A stretch of 64,000 bases of DNA from HGM10611 sp964384805 (GCA_964384805.1 CAYLLO010000001.1:1-64000); one strand, 5' to 3'; positions 1 through 9,514 are shown, counted from the stretch's first letter. The notes: generated from the sequence alone by a model not told the origin. Numbers and translations are program-made.

Positions 1-25
1 AACAATATAAAATGAAAGGAGAAGC

Positions 26-45
26 GTAGACAATAAGTTGTCTAC
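26..45 (+). repeat. Short perfect hairpin before the GH5 gene
   Basis: An 8-bp perfect inverted repeat (GTAGACAA / TTGTCTAC with a TAAG loop) lies between an AAGGAG purine tract at 16-21 and the GTG start at 60. No poly-T follows it, so it does not look like a terminator. It could influence translation of the lipoprotein gene, but that is inference. Confidence 0.35.
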
Positions 46-59
46 TCGACTGATAAAAA

Positions 60-1445
60 GTGAGTAGAAAATTAAAGAAACTTTTATTTTTGTTAATTTT
101 ATTTTTAGTATTTAATCTTTACGCATGTACTAATAAAAAACAAACTTTAAATATCCATAATTGTTTAGAAAATTTAAGTGAGTGGGAATATGATAAAAAA
201 TATCATTGCGGAGAAATTGGGACAAAAAATAGAAAGTGTCTAATTTGTAAAAAAGTTGTTGAAACAAAAGAGGTATTAGTAGAACATGAGTTAAAAACTA
301 GAGAAGTTTTACCAGAATGTACAAAAAATGGGCGAATTGTGGTAAATTGTAGAAATTGTGATTATACATTAAAAACTATTATTCCTGCTACTGGACATGT
401 TCTAAGTGATTTATTTATAGTTGATGAGATAGGTATTGATGAGGTAGGTTTGAGATACACTAAATGCGTTACTTGTAATAAGCAATTATATAAAGAAGAG
501 TTTGCGAATAATGGATATTTTGCTCATGGAAAATTATCAGTAAAAGAGGCTGATTTAGTCGATCAATATGGTGAAAAATTTCAATTATATGGTTTAAGTT
601 CTCATGGAATCCAATGGTATGGTCATTTATTGACATATGATACACTTAAAGCTATTCAAACGGGATTCGGTAATAATATTGTTCGTTTTGCTTTTTATCC
701 TGATGAAAATGGATATTGTGATGGAACTGAGAATAAGAAAGTTCAAATGTTACAAGATTTATATGAAGGAATCGAGGCGGCAACCAAACTTGGTTTATAT
801 GTTATAGTTGATTGGCATATGGTTGGTGCAGTGAATGAAAAGGATAAAAACCCACTTTATTATTTAAAAGAAGCAAAAGAATTTTTTAGCATGGTATCTG
901 AAAAATATAAAGATTATGATAATATTCTTTATGAAATTATGAATGAACCAAATGGAAGTACAACATGGACTGATTGTAAAAAATATGCTAATGTGATAAT
1001 ACCATGTATTAGAAAAAATACGGATGCAATTATTTTAGTAGGTAATCCGCGCTGGACAGCAGATTTAAATTCGGTAATGCGTAGTCCATTACAAGGGTAT
1101 GAAAATATTATGTATACTTATCATTTTTATGCTAATGGTCATCGAGATTGGTCACAAGTTGTAAATGCTTATAGTATGGGGATACCAGTGTTTATTAGTG
1201 AATTTGGAATGATGGAATCAAGTGGAGATGGGCCGCTTGATATTAATAGTGGTGAAAATTGGTTAGATATTTTAGATGAACGGAATATTAGTTATGTAGC
1301 ATGGAATATTTCTAGTAGTAAAGGAAGTGCGTCAATCTTCAAATATGGTACATATGAATATGATAATGTTGAAGATTGTAATTTAAAAGATTGGGGAATA
1401 TATTTAAAAAAAATATATCGTAAAAAATCAGGTTTAGACAAATAA
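60..1445 (+). CDS. Secreted GH5-family endoglucanase-like lipoprotein with Cys-rich N-terminal region
   Basis: This is a surface lipoprotein predicted to cleave beta-1,4-linked glucans outside the cell. A Lys-rich start and hydrophobic segment end in the lipobox LYAC (Cys at residue 23). Residues about 30-165 hold spaced Cys pairs of the CxxC type, alternating with ATGH-like segments. The catalytic barrel fills residues about 175-455 and shows GH5 subfamily-2 features: DWHM, the proton donor in NEPNG (Glu296), and the nucleophile in ISEFG (Glu381). The start is GTG; an in-frame stop lies two codons upstream and the nearest good Shine-Dalgarno is about 40 nt away, so the start is uncertain. 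Substrate is inferred from the family. The same Cys-rich motif style returns in the partial gene at the other edge of the window. Confidence 0.88.
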   Translation: MSRKLKKLLFLLILFLVFNLYACTNKKQTLNIHNCLENLSEWEYDKKYHCGEIGTKNRKCLICKKVVETKEVLVEHELKTREVLPECTKNGRIVVNCRNCDYTLKTIIPATGHVLSDLFIVDEIGIDEVGLRYTKCVTCNKQLYKEEFANNGYFAHGKLSVKEADLVDQYGEKFQLYGLSSHGIQWYGHLLTYDTLKAIQTGFGNNIVRFAFYPDENGYCDGTENKKVQMLQDLYEGIEAATKLGLYVIVDWHMVGAVNEKDKNPLYYLKEAKEFFSMVSEKYKDYDNILYEIMNEPNGSTTWTDCKKYANVIIPCIRKNTDAIILVGNPRWTADLNSVMRSPLQGYENIMYTYHFYANGHRDWSQVVNAYSMGIPVFISEFGMMESSGDGPLDINSGENWLDILDERNISYVAWNISSSKGSASIFKYGTYEYDNVEDCNLKDWGIYLKKIYRKKSGLDK

Positions 1446-1510
1446 AAAAGCAAATTACTTCTTTTTTAGAAGTTAACGTTTTATAATAATTGTAAGATAA
1501 AGGAGGAACT

Positions 1511-2911
1511 ATGGTTATGTATAAATTGGAACATTTATCAACTGAAGAATGCTATAATATTTTAAAAGAAGCATTAAAAACAGGTGCAGAATTTGCGGAA
1601 GTATTTATGGAAGATACAGTAAATTATGCTCAAGAAATGATTAGTTGTCAAACTACAAAATGTACGACATCAATGGTTAAAGGAGCAGCTTTTAGAATTA
1701 TTAAAGGTGAAACAGTAATTAATGCAACAACTACTGATCTTAGTTATAAGAATTTAATGAAAGAAGCAGCTAAGCTTTCGGCTAATTTTGAAGGTATGCA
1801 AACCACAATGCCATTAGAATTTAAAGATGTAACTAACGAAAATAATGTAATTATTAATGAACAAAGAGTATATGATGATGGGACTATGATTTTAGATAAA
1901 TTCTCTAAAGCAGCATTAGCGGTGTCTAAGGAAGTTGTTCAAACAATTGCTAATATTACTAAAAAAAATCAACATATTTTTGTTTTTGCTAGTGATGGAG
2001 CTTATGCTAAAGATCATCGTTGCAATACAAGAGTTAGCTTAACTGTTGTTGCTAGTGATGGGAAAAATATGCAATCAATCAATGCTAATGTTGGTGGCAA
2101 TCAATCAATGGAACAATATGATGATTTTGATGCTGAAACATTTGGGCGCGAAACAGCAGAATCTGCTATTACTATGTTACATGCAGATGAAATGGTTGGA
2201 GGAGAAATTCCTGTAGTTATCCATAATGGTTTTGGAGGTGTAATTCTTCATGAAGCGGCTGTTCATGGACTAGAAGCAACAAGTGTAGCTCGTGGAATGA
2301 GTGTTTTTTGTGGTAAGATGGGGGAGAAAATCGGAAGTGATATTGTTAATGCGGTAGATTGTGGTACGGATTTTGGAGCATGGGGGTCACTAAATGTTGA
2401 TGATGAAGGAACGCCAACTAAACGTAATTTATTAATTGAAAATGGAATTTTAAAGGGATATTTAGTTGATAAACGTAATGCAAGAAAGATGAACCATCCT
2501 ATCACAGGGTCATCACGTCGTGAATCTTACAAATATATGACTACATCACGTATGACTAATACATATTTTTTAAATGGAAAATCCACATTTGAGGAAATTA
2601 TAGCAAATACAAAATATGGGCTTTTTGCGAAACGTATGGGTGGTGGAAGTGTAAATCCTGCAACAGGTGAATTTAATTTTGCAGTTAATGAAGGGTATAT
2701 GATTGAAGATGGTAAAATAACTAAACCGGTTCGTGGAGCAACGTTAGTAGGATCTGGTAAAGATGTTTTAATGCGTATAGATATGATTGCTAATAACTTA
2801 AGTTATGGTCATGGAATGTGTGGATCGATGAGTGGATCGATTCCAACAAATGTTGGACAACCAACTATTAGAGTATCTAAAATGACTGTTGGTGGGAAAG
2901 GAATTAAATAA
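1511..2911 (+). CDS. tldD: Metalloprotease TldD
   Basis: TldD is the catalytic subunit of the TldD/TldE zinc protease, a cytoplasmic heterodimer that degrades unfolded peptides and in some bacteria matures or removes microcin-like peptides. The zinc motif HEAAVH (HExxxH, His247 to His252) is intact. The 466-residue length is normal, as is the Gly-rich C-terminal part (GHGMCGSMSGSIP). A strong AAAGGAGG site precedes the ATG. Its partner tldE starts 2 nt after its stop, so the two are co-transcribed and probably translationally coupled. No peptide precursor gene is visible nearby, so the substrate is unknown. Confidence 0.95.
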   Translation: MVMYKLEHLSTEECYNILKEALKTGAEFAEVFMEDTVNYAQEMISCQTTKCTTSMVKGAAFRIIKGETVINATTTDLSYKNLMKEAAKLSANFEGMQTTMPLEFKDVTNENNVIINEQRVYDDGTMILDKFSKAALAVSKEVVQTIANITKKNQHIFVFASDGAYAKDHRCNTRVSLTVVASDGKNMQSINANVGGNQSMEQYDDFDAETFGRETAESAITMLHADEMVGGEIPVVIHNGFGGVILHEAAVHGLEATSVARGMSVFCGKMGEKIGSDIVNAVDCGTDFGAWGSLNVDDEGTPTKRNLLIENGILKGYLVDKRNARKMNHPITGSSRRESYKYMTTSRMTNTYFLNGKSTFEEIIANTKYGLFAKRMGGGSVNPATGEFNFAVNEGYMIEDGKITKPVRGATLVGSGKDVLMRIDMIANNLSYGHGMCGSMSGSIPTNVGQPTIRVSKMTVGGKGIK

Positions 2912-2913
2912 TT

Positions 2914-4245
2914 ATGACATATAGTGAAATTATAGATAGAGGTTTAAATCTTGGAATTAGTGAAATAGAATTATACATTGTTTCATCAAAAGGAATGAAT
3001 ATGTCTTTGACAGATGGTGAGTTAGATTCTAATAGTTTTACTGAAGATTTTGGAATGTCAATTAGAGGACTATATAATGGTAAAATGGGCTATGTATATC
3101 TTGAATCTGTAGAAGAAGAGGATGTTCTTTTTGCTTTAAATAGTTTAATTGAAAATGCTACTAAAGTTACATCATCTAATAAAGATTTTATTTATGATGG
3201 TAGTGGTGAGTATCAAAATATTGAACCTATAAAAGCGGATTATGAAAATTATACGATTAGTACCAAATTATCTAAATTACAAGAATTATCCAAAAATGTT
3301 TTAGCTCAAAATGATTTGATTAAAAAAGTTGGACATTGTCATTACGGAGAAAATGCCTCAACTACTAGAATTATTAACTCAAAAGGTTTGGATTTGAAAC
3401 GTGAATTTTCATATGCTATGGCAATGGCTGGGGCTTTAGCCTCAAATGGTACTGAAACATCTTTGGGGTATGCAAGAGATGTACAATTCGAATTTGAAAA
3501 AATTGATTATGAAAAAATTGTTAAAAAGAGCACAGATGAAGCGCTTGCATCTCTTGGAGCTGGTTCATTAAAAACGGGAGTATATTCAGTAATATTTAGA
3601 TATAATGTTATGACTAGTATTTTACAAGCATTCTCTAGTGTTTTTAGTGGGGATGCAGCTGTAAAAAAATTAACACTTTTAACTGATAAAATTGGAACAA
3701 AAGTTTTTGGAGAAAATATCAATATTATTGATGATCCATTCTGTGCCAAAGCTCTTATTAAACAACCGTTTGATGATGAAGGAGTACCTTGCCATACTAA
3801 AAATATTGTAGAAAATGGCATATTTAAAGGCTTTATGCACAATTTATCTTCTGCTGATTTCTTTAATACAAAATCAACTGGTAATGGTTTTAAAACAAGT
3901 ATTGCGGGAAGTGTAAATGTTTCTTCTACTAATTTTTATTTACAACCAGGTGAAAAAACTTTAGAAGAAGTTATTTCAAGTATGAAAGAAGGCGTTTTAA
4001 TTACTGATGTTAATGGCTTACATGCAGGATTAAATCCAATTTCTGGGGCATTTAATGTTCAAGCTTCAGGATTTGAAATTAAGGATGGGAAAATTGATAA
4101 ACCTGTCACATTATTTGTTGTATCAAGTAATTTTTATGAATTATTAAATAATATTGAAGAAATTGCAAATGATTTAGAGGATAACTTTATGGGTGTTGCT
4201 GCTCCATCTGTTAAAATAAAGAAGGTAATGATTTCGGGTAAATAA
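2914..4245 (+). CDS. tldE: TldE/PmbA partner subunit
   Basis: This 443-residue protein is the non-catalytic partner of TldD (the PmbA/TldE side of the U62 family). It is homologous along its length to TldD but lacks HExxxH, as expected for the family. Family signatures include an N-terminal segment around LTDGELDSN and a C-terminal domain with VNGLHAGLNPISGAFNVQASG. The start lies 2 nt after tldD and has no separate strong Shine-Dalgarno, which suggests coupling. A bidirectional terminator lies just downstream at 4251-4272. The gene looks intact. Confidence 0.93.
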   Translation: MTYSEIIDRGLNLGISEIELYIVSSKGMNMSLTDGELDSNSFTEDFGMSIRGLYNGKMGYVYLESVEEEDVLFALNSLIENATKVTSSNKDFIYDGSGEYQNIEPIKADYENYTISTKLSKLQELSKNVLAQNDLIKKVGHCHYGENASTTRIINSKGLDLKREFSYAMAMAGALASNGTETSLGYARDVQFEFEKIDYEKIVKKSTDEALASLGAGSLKTGVYSVIFRYNVMTSILQAFSSVFSGDAAVKKLTLLTDKIGTKVFGENINIIDDPFCAKALIKQPFDDEGVPCHTKNIVENGIFKGFMHNLSSADFFNTKSTGNGFKTSIAGSVNVSSTNFYLQPGEKTLEEVISSMKEGVLITDVNGLHAGLNPISGAFNVQASGFEIKDGKIDKPVTLFVVSSNFYELLNNIEEIANDLEDNFMGVAAPSVKIKKVMISGK

Positions 4246-4250
4246 AAAAA

Positions 4251-4272
4251 GGGTGCCGGTAATGCGGCATCC
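4251..4272. terminator. Bidirectional terminator between tldE and the convergent unknown gene
   Basis: An 8-bp stem (GGGTGCCG / CGGCATCC, one G-U pair) is flanked by an A-run on the left and a T-rich run on the right, so it can stop transcription from both converging genes. Confidence 0.85.
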
Positions 4273-4280
4273 TTAAATTT

Positions 4281-4814
4281 TTATTTATTAAAAAAATTAG
4301 GTAAATCACTTATATTTAAAATATTAACTTCGTATACTTTAGAATTTGGTTCAACAATTACAATTTCATTTTCGTTTTTCCAATAAACAATTTGTTTTGC
4401 ATTAGGATGAATTAATACCATTTTATTTTTGGTTTCTAATTTCATAAATGGAGGTATTTCGGCAATCCTAGTTTTGAAAGGTTGAGCCTTACCTGGACGA
4501 TCACCTGCACCATAATGCATTTCCCAAGTATTAAAATTGTTGATTGTTACTTCTGCAAATTTTTCTATTGGTAAAACTAAAACTGCATAAGTTATGTTGC
4601 CGACTGTTAAGTCAAAAGAATAATCTTTACAGTTAGAATTGGTAATCGTAAATTTAATATTATTGTCATTTAATATTTTAGAAATATCCTTAATTGTAAG
4701 TTTAGGATTTGTCTTTAAACTGGTTAAGGAAATAATTAAAGTTGTTCCTAAAATAATAACTAAAACAACAATAATTGGCGAATTTAATAAATCTAAAATA
4801 CCTAAAAATCTCAA
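4281..4814 (-). CDS. Unknown membrane-anchored protein downstream of thiT
   Basis: I do not recognise this 177-residue protein. It has one hydrophobic N-terminal segment (residues about 12-32) followed by a soluble domain containing WEMHYGAGDRPGK and a C-terminal part rich in beta-strand-like sequence. The start is TTG, supported by AGGAGA seven bases upstream. It begins 10 nt after the thiT stop on the same strand, so it probably shares the TPP-riboswitch transcript, though nothing in its sequence indicates thiamine metabolism. It could instead be a general anchored extracytoplasmic protein. Confidence 0.7.
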   Translation of the reverse strand: MRFLGILDLLNSPIIVVLVIILGTTLIISLTSLKTNPKLTIKDISKILNDNNIKFTITNSNCKDYSFDLTVGNITYAVLVLPIEKFAEVTINNFNTWEMHYGAGDRPGKAQPFKTRIAEIPPFMKLETKNKMVLIHPNAKQIVYWKNENEIVIVEPNSKVYEVNILNISDLPNFFNK

Positions 4815-4824
4815 AATAATTCTC

Positions 4825-5382
4825 CTATTCTAAATCTTGATTTTTTTTAACTAAGAAAGGCCATAAGGCACATCCACATACGATGCATAAAATTGTGCAA
4901 GCAAGATTATATCCAAGATTATAAACAATAAATGAATAGAACCAAATGGCATTACCGTAACCTGCTTCAATCGCATATTCTTGAAAAAATAATACACCGG
5001 ATAAACTATGAAATACATAGCGTACAAAACTAGCAATAATAATTCCGATGATAAACATAAAAATGTTTTTTTGTCCACTTTTTTGGAAAAAACCTGTTAA
5101 TCCTAAAGCGGTAAATGGTAATAAATAATCAAAAAAAATAGATCCCCAGTGAAACCAAAAGCCACCAAGCATAAAGTTTATAATTCCAAAACATAGTCCG
5201 GAAACTAATCCATATTTATATCCGTGACGATATCCAGCTAGAATGATTGGTAATCCAGCGAGGGAAACGCCTCCCCCTTGGGGCATTTCAATGTGAATAA
5301 AATTTTCAAATATAAGTTCCAAAACAGTTGCTAGTGCAATTAAAAGCGCTGTTTCTGTCAAAGGAAGTAAACTTTTCTTCAT
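4825..5382 (-). CDS. thiT: Thiamine-specific ECF transporter S component ThiT
   Basis: ThiT is a membrane substrate-binding protein that captures thiamine and works with the shared EcfA/EcfA'/EcfT module, which is not in this window. The protein has 185 residues with about six hydrophobic helices. It carries a ThiT-like FWFHWGSIFFDYLLPFTALGL stretch (positions about 87-107) and a conserved loop near GGGVSLAGLPIILAGYRHG. The TPP riboswitch directly upstream independently supports thiamine as the ligand. ATG with a GAAGGAGG site. Thiamine scavenging fits a host-associated anaerobe, but whether de novo synthesis is absent cannot be judged here. Confidence 0.92.
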   Translation of the reverse strand: MKKSLLPLTETALLIALATVLELIFENFIHIEMPQGGGVSLAGLPIILAGYRHGYKYGLVSGLCFGIINFMLGGFWFHWGSIFFDYLLPFTALGLTGFFQKSGQKNIFMFIIGIIIASFVRYVFHSLSGVLFFQEYAIEAGYGNAIWFYSFIVYNLGYNLACTILCIVCGCALWPFLVKKNQDLE

Positions 5383-5424
5383 AATTCCTCCTTCTACAAT
5401 AAACCGCGGTCTTTTGCTAATAGA

Positions 5425-5508
5425 TTCTCAATTCCGTACGCTAGCATTACCTAGATCACGTTCATGGGTCGTTAACTTAATAACCTCTCAGCGAAAGCTC
5501 CCCGTAAA
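5425..5508 (-). promoter_or_regulatory. TPP riboswitch (THI-box)
   Basis: On the minus strand the conserved elements appear in order: CGGGGAGC, GCTGAGAGG, GACCCATGAACGTGATCT, then GGTAATGCTAGCGTACGGAA. These are the pyrimidine- and pyrophosphate-sensing arms of the thiamine pyrophosphate aptamer. No clear U-tailed terminator separates it from thiT, so control is more likely at translation initiation, through the segment that includes ACCGCGGT and the Shine-Dalgarno. Confidence 0.96.
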
Positions 5509-5536
5509 TATTGTTTTTAAAAAAATTTACAATGTT

Positions 5537-5565
5537 ATTATAGCTTTTTTAATATTTTATGTCGA
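5537..5565 (-). promoter_or_regulatory. SigA-type promoter for the thiT riboswitch transcript
   Basis: A -35 TCGACA and a -10 TATAAT are separated by 17 bp. Transcription would begin about 20 nt before the TPP aptamer. Confidence 0.75.
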
Positions 5566-5619
5566 GTGAAAAGTGAATTTTTTATTTGAAACATCATATT
5601 ATAGACTGATGAGGTGAAT

Positions 5620-5916
5620 ATGAAAATTGTAATAGGGGAGAAAAATGGTAAAACTATAAAATATGCCTATAATATAAAAGCGATACTTGCTGATGAAATG
5701 TGTGGTATTAAATCTATTAAAGAAGATGTAGAAATTTATATTCCTTATGATAAGATATTGGATAATGGGATGATTGATAATACAAATATTTATTTTGAAG
5801 AAGTATTAATTACTTTAAATGTTAAAAAAGTTTATTATCGATATTCGTTGAATGATTATTTAAAAGGGGTAATTAAGTTTTATCATATAGAGTTTTATAC
5901 AAATTTTATTGTATAA
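5620..5916 (+). CDS. Unknown small protein
   Basis: This is an orphan protein of about 98 residues with no recognised domain or membrane segment. It alternates charged and beta-prone stretches (for example VEIYIPYDKIL and IYFEEVLITLNVKKVYYRY). ATG is preferred over the upstream GTG at 5614 because GAGGTG is suitably placed only for the ATG. It stands alone between the divergent thiT promoter and lepA. Good ribosome binding and ordinary codon use argue that it is real; its function is unknown. Confidence 0.6.
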   Translation: MKIVIGEKNGKTIKYAYNIKAILADEMCGIKSIKEDVEIYIPYDKILDNGMIDNTNIYFEEVLITLNVKKVYYRYSLNDYLKGVIKFYHIEFYTNFIV

Positions 5917-6061
5917 TCCCCGCCTCATCGTTATTGGAAAAATGTGATTAACATTTTTTCTTTTTTTTTAAGAAAAAAGTTAAGATTTGTAGTATAATTA
6001 GATTAAGTTTAGAATAGATGATTTAATTGTACTATATTGAACAATTAGAAAGGAAAAAGAT

Positions 6062-7891
6062 ATGGGTATAGATAGAGAGTCATTATTAAGTCGCCAAAAG
6101 AAAATTCGCAATTTTTCCATTATTGCTCATATTGATCATGGTAAAAGTACGTTGGCAGATCGTATTTTAGAATATACTGGAACTTTAGAACAACGTGAAA
6201 TGAAAGATCAAATTTTAGATAATATGGATCTAGAACGTGAACGCGGTATTACGATTAAACTTAATGCGGTTGAACTTAATTATCGTGCTAATGATGGAAA
6301 TGACTATATTTTTCATTTAATTGATACTCCGGGACATGTTGATTTTACGTATGAGGTTTCTCGTAGTCTTGCGGCATGTGAAGGAGCAGTGCTGGTAGTA
6401 GATGCCTCACAAGGAATTGAGGCTCAAACATTGGCTAATGTTTATTTGGCACTCGATAATGATTTGGAAATTTTACCACTTATTAATAAAATTGATTTGC
6501 CGTCTGCTAATCCAGAAAAAGTAAAAAAAGAAGTTGAAGATGTAATTGGACTAGATACTAGTGATGCGGTTTTAGCATCGGCTAAGGAAGGAATAGGAAT
6601 TCCTGAGTTACTTGAACAAATTGTTATAAAAGTTCCTTGTCCAATAGGTGAACCTGATGCAAGTTTACAAGCTTTAATTTTTGATTCTTATTATGATTCA
6701 TATCGTGGAGTTGTACCTCTTATAAGAGTAAAAAACGGAACTGTTAAAAAAGGTGATAAAATTAAGATGATGGCAACTGGTGCTGTTTATGAAGTTACTG
6801 AATTAGGGGTTAATACTCCAAAAGAAAAAAAACGAGAGTTTTTGACGGTAGGTGATGTAGGATGGATTGCGGCATCAATTAAAGATGTTTCAACTGTTAG
6901 TGTTGGTGATACTATTACTTTAGTAGATGATGAGGCGGATAAACCGCTTGCAGGGTATCGCAAACTTAATTCTATGGTGTTTTGTGGGATTTATCCAATT
7001 GAGGCTAATAAATATGATGAATTAAAGGAAGCTTTTGAAAAGTTAAAACTTAATGATGCTTCACTTACTTTTGAACCTGAAAACTCTCAAGCTTTAGGAC
7101 ATGGATTTCGTGTTGGTTTTTTAGGACTTTTACATATGGATGTTATTCAAGAACGTATAGAACGTGAGTTTAAAATTGATATTATCGCAACTTCACCAAG
7201 CGTTGATTATCATGTCTATCTAACTAATGGAACGATGATTGAAATTGATAATCCTAGTTTGTTACCGGATCTTACAATGATTAAAAGAATCGAAGAACCT
7301 TATGTTAATGCTACTATTATGGTTCCGAGTGATTATGTTGGGGCTATTATGGAGTTATGTCAAGCAAAACGAGGGACATTTAAGGATATGCAATATATTG
7401 ATGATAATCGGGTGACATTGCGATATGAAATACCACTTGCAGAAATTGTATATGATTTTTTTGATCGCTTGAAGTCAACTACTAAAGGTTATGCTTCGTT
7501 TGATTATGAACTTAGTGCTTATCATGAATCTAAATTAGTTAAACTTGATATTTTATTGAATGGTGAGAAAGTTGATGCTTTAAGTGTAATTATTCATAAA
7601 GATTTTGCTTATTCTAAAGGTCGTGCATTAGTTCAAAAACTGCGTAAAGTTATTCCGAGACAAATGTTTGAAGTACCTGTACAAGCAGCTATTTCTAATA
7701 AAATAATTGCTCGCGAAAATATAGCAGCTCTCCGAAAAGATGTTCTTGCAAAATGTTATGGAGGAGATATTTCACGTAAAAAGAAATTGTTAGAAAAACA
7801 AAAAGAAGGTAAAAAACGAATGAAACAAGTGGGAAGTGTTGAAATTCCACAAAATGCATTCTTGGCGGTTTTAGAGTTAGATGAAGAATAA
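6062..7891 (+). CDS. lepA: Translation elongation factor 4 (LepA)
   Basis: LepA is a ribosome-bound GTPase related to EF-G, implicated in back-translocation and 30S assembly. The 609-residue protein has the G1 motif AHIDHGKST near residue 25, the effector-region RGITIK, G3 DTPGHVDF, G4 NKIDLP, and the LepA-specific C-terminal domain with RKDVLAKCYGGDISRKKKLLEKQ. It overlaps hemW by 11 nt; lepA-hemW is a conserved Firmicute pair. A TATAAT at 5993-5998 and AAAGGAAA before the ATG suggest its own promoter and ribosome site. Intact. Confidence 0.98.
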   Translation: MGIDRESLLSRQKKIRNFSIIAHIDHGKSTLADRILEYTGTLEQREMKDQILDNMDLERERGITIKLNAVELNYRANDGNDYIFHLIDTPGHVDFTYEVSRSLAACEGAVLVVDASQGIEAQTLANVYLALDNDLEILPLINKIDLPSANPEKVKKEVEDVIGLDTSDAVLASAKEGIGIPELLEQIVIKVPCPIGEPDASLQALIFDSYYDSYRGVVPLIRVKNGTVKKGDKIKMMATGAVYEVTELGVNTPKEKKREFLTVGDVGWIAASIKDVSTVSVGDTITLVDDEADKPLAGYRKLNSMVFCGIYPIEANKYDELKEAFEKLKLNDASLTFEPENSQALGHGFRVGFLGLLHMDVIQERIEREFKIDIIATSPSVDYHVYLTNGTMIEIDNPSLLPDLTMIKRIEEPYVNATIMVPSDYVGAIMELCQAKRGTFKDMQYIDDNRVTLRYEIPLAEIVYDFFDRLKSTTKGYASFDYELSAYHESKLVKLDILLNGEKVDALSVIIHKDFAYSKGRALVQKLRKVIPRQMFEVPVQAAISNKIIARENIAALRKDVLAKCYGGDISRKKKLLEKQKEGKKRMKQVGSVEIPQNAFLAVLELDEE

Positions 7892-9002
7892 AATAGGCCT
7901 TTATATTCATATTCCTTTTTGTCGTCATATTTGTAATTATTGTGATTTTTTTAAACGCGTTTCTTCAAAAATATACCAAGATCAATATATAGAATATTTA
8001 ATAAAAGATATTGCCAAAAATGTACAAATAATGTTTGATACTATTTATATTGGTGGTGGGACACCTAGCTCGCTGGATTTAAATAATCTAAATAAATTAT
8101 TAAAAGCAATTGAAGAAAAAATATGTTCAGATAAATTAAAAGAATATACAATTGAATTGAACCCTGAGGATATAAGTTTAGAGCTTATAAGTTGTTTAAA
8201 ACAATATAGTATTAATCGTATTAGCATTGGCATTCAAACATTTAATATTCGCCTTCAAAAAATTATTGGTCGTGTATCGAAATATGAGGAACTTTATCAA
8301 AAAATTGCTTTGTTAAAGAAATATGGTTATCAAAATATTAATGTAGACTTAATGTATGGAATAGCCGATGAAACAATTGCTGAATTAAGAGAAGATGTTA
8401 CCAAAATATTAGCATTGCAACCTACTCATATTTCGACTTATTCGCTTATTTTGGAAGAAAAAACAATTTTGTATCATCAATATTTAAAGGGTGAGTATTT
8501 AGTTTCTAATGATGATTTGGAAAGTGATATGTATTATGAAATTATTAAAATCTTAAAAGATAATGGTTATTATCACTATGAAATTAGTAATTTTGCATTA
8601 CCTAATCATGAATCTATTCACAATCTCATATATTGGAGTAATGGCGAGTACTTGGGAATAGGGGCAGGAAGCAGTGGCTATATTAATGGATTAAGATACA
8701 AAGTTACAACTAATTTAAAAGATTACTTTTTAGGAATTGATAATAATACAATTATCTATGAAGAATGTGAAAAAATAGATCTAGATACTATGATGTGGGA
8801 AGAGATAATGTTGGGATTAAGAAAAATGGAAGGAATTTCAATTTCTTTGTTTTTAGAAAAGTATAATATTTCAGTTTTTGAGGTTTTTCCGAATATTAGA
8901 AATTTAATAATTGATGGTTTTTTAGAAATAGAAAATAATTATTTAAAAATAACCGATAATAATTATTATATTTCTAATGCTATACTTGCAAAAATAATGT
9001 AG
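7881..9002 (+). CDS. hemW: Radical SAM heme chaperone HemW-like protein
   Basis: This 373-residue radical SAM protein belongs to the HemN/HemW group once called oxygen-independent coproporphyrinogen oxidase. The cluster-binding motif is CRHICNYC (Cys14, Cys18, Cys21; CxxxCxxC), typical of HemW rather than true HemN. A SAM-binding GGGTPS follows near residue 58. The C-terminal HemW-like domain is present. It overlaps the end of lepA. Whether it handles heme here is uncertain, because no heme biosynthesis gene lies in this window. Confidence 0.92.
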   Translation: MKNKIGLYIHIPFCRHICNYCDFFKRVSSKIYQDQYIEYLIKDIAKNVQIMFDTIYIGGGTPSSLDLNNLNKLLKAIEEKICSDKLKEYTIELNPEDISLELISCLKQYSINRISIGIQTFNIRLQKIIGRVSKYEELYQKIALLKKYGYQNINVDLMYGIADETIAELREDVTKILALQPTHISTYSLILEEKTILYHQYLKGEYLVSNDDLESDMYYEIIKILKDNGYYHYEISNFALPNHESIHNLIYWSNGEYLGIGAGSSGYINGLRYKVTTNLKDYFLGIDNNTIIYEECEKIDLDTMMWEEIMLGLRKMEGISISLFLEKYNISVFEVFPNIRNLIIDGFLEIENNYLKITDNNYYISNAILAKIM

Positions 9003-9012
9003 GTGATGATAT

Positions 9013-9504
9013 TTGCGATATTTTAAATTAACGATGAAATTTAAAATATTGTTAAGTTTGTTTTTAATCGGTTTGGTAATGGGGATTGTTACCACAGAAC
9101 AAACAAAGATAGTGATGCCGATTTTAGAATATAATGAACTATCTAAAATAAGAATGTTTATTAATACTTTCACGATAAATATTTGGAGTTTATTTATTAT
9201 ATGCTGTTTAGGTTTTAATATAATAGGAATTATTTTGATATTAATCATTATTTTTTTGAAAGGATATATTGAAGGTGTTTCATTATTATGGATTTTTAAG
9301 TTAAGTAGTAGTTTGACAACTATTAATATTATTTCGCTTTTAATTTATTGGATAACAATGATACCTTTGTTTTTTTGGTTAGTAAATAAAGTGACCAAAA
9401 TTAAAGAGCAATGCATAAAAAAAGATGAAGAAAAAAATAAAATAATGATTGTTGTATTGATTGTTAACATAATTTATAGTTTAATTATATCGTTGATTAA
9501 CTAG
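9013..9504 (+). CDS. spoIIM: Stage II sporulation protein M (SpoIIM)
   Basis: This 163-residue integral membrane protein has about four hydrophobic helices, consistent with SpoIIM, the scaffold of the SpoIIDMP peptidoglycan-hydrolysing complex that drives forespore engulfment. The assignment rests on length, topology and position: it lies immediately before xerD and deoB, as in B. subtilis spoIIM-(yqzK)-xerD-deoB. The start is TTG with GGTGAT upstream. Ile/Leu/Asn-rich composition reflects base composition and makes sequence-only identification weaker. Confidence 0.75.
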   Translation: MRYFKLTMKFKILLSLFLIGLVMGIVTTEQTKIVMPILEYNELSKIRMFINTFTINIWSLFIICCLGFNIIGIILILIIIFLKGYIEGVSLLWIFKLSSSLTTINIISLLIYWITMIPLFFWLVNKVTKIKEQCIKKDEEKNKIMIVVLIVNIIYSLIISLIN

Positions 9505-9514
9505 AGGTGATAAA

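Noticed and set aside
5989..6000. Full promoter for lepA
   Set aside because: TATAAT is clear but no -35 hexamer fits a 16-18 bp spacing, so it is mentioned only within the lepA entry.
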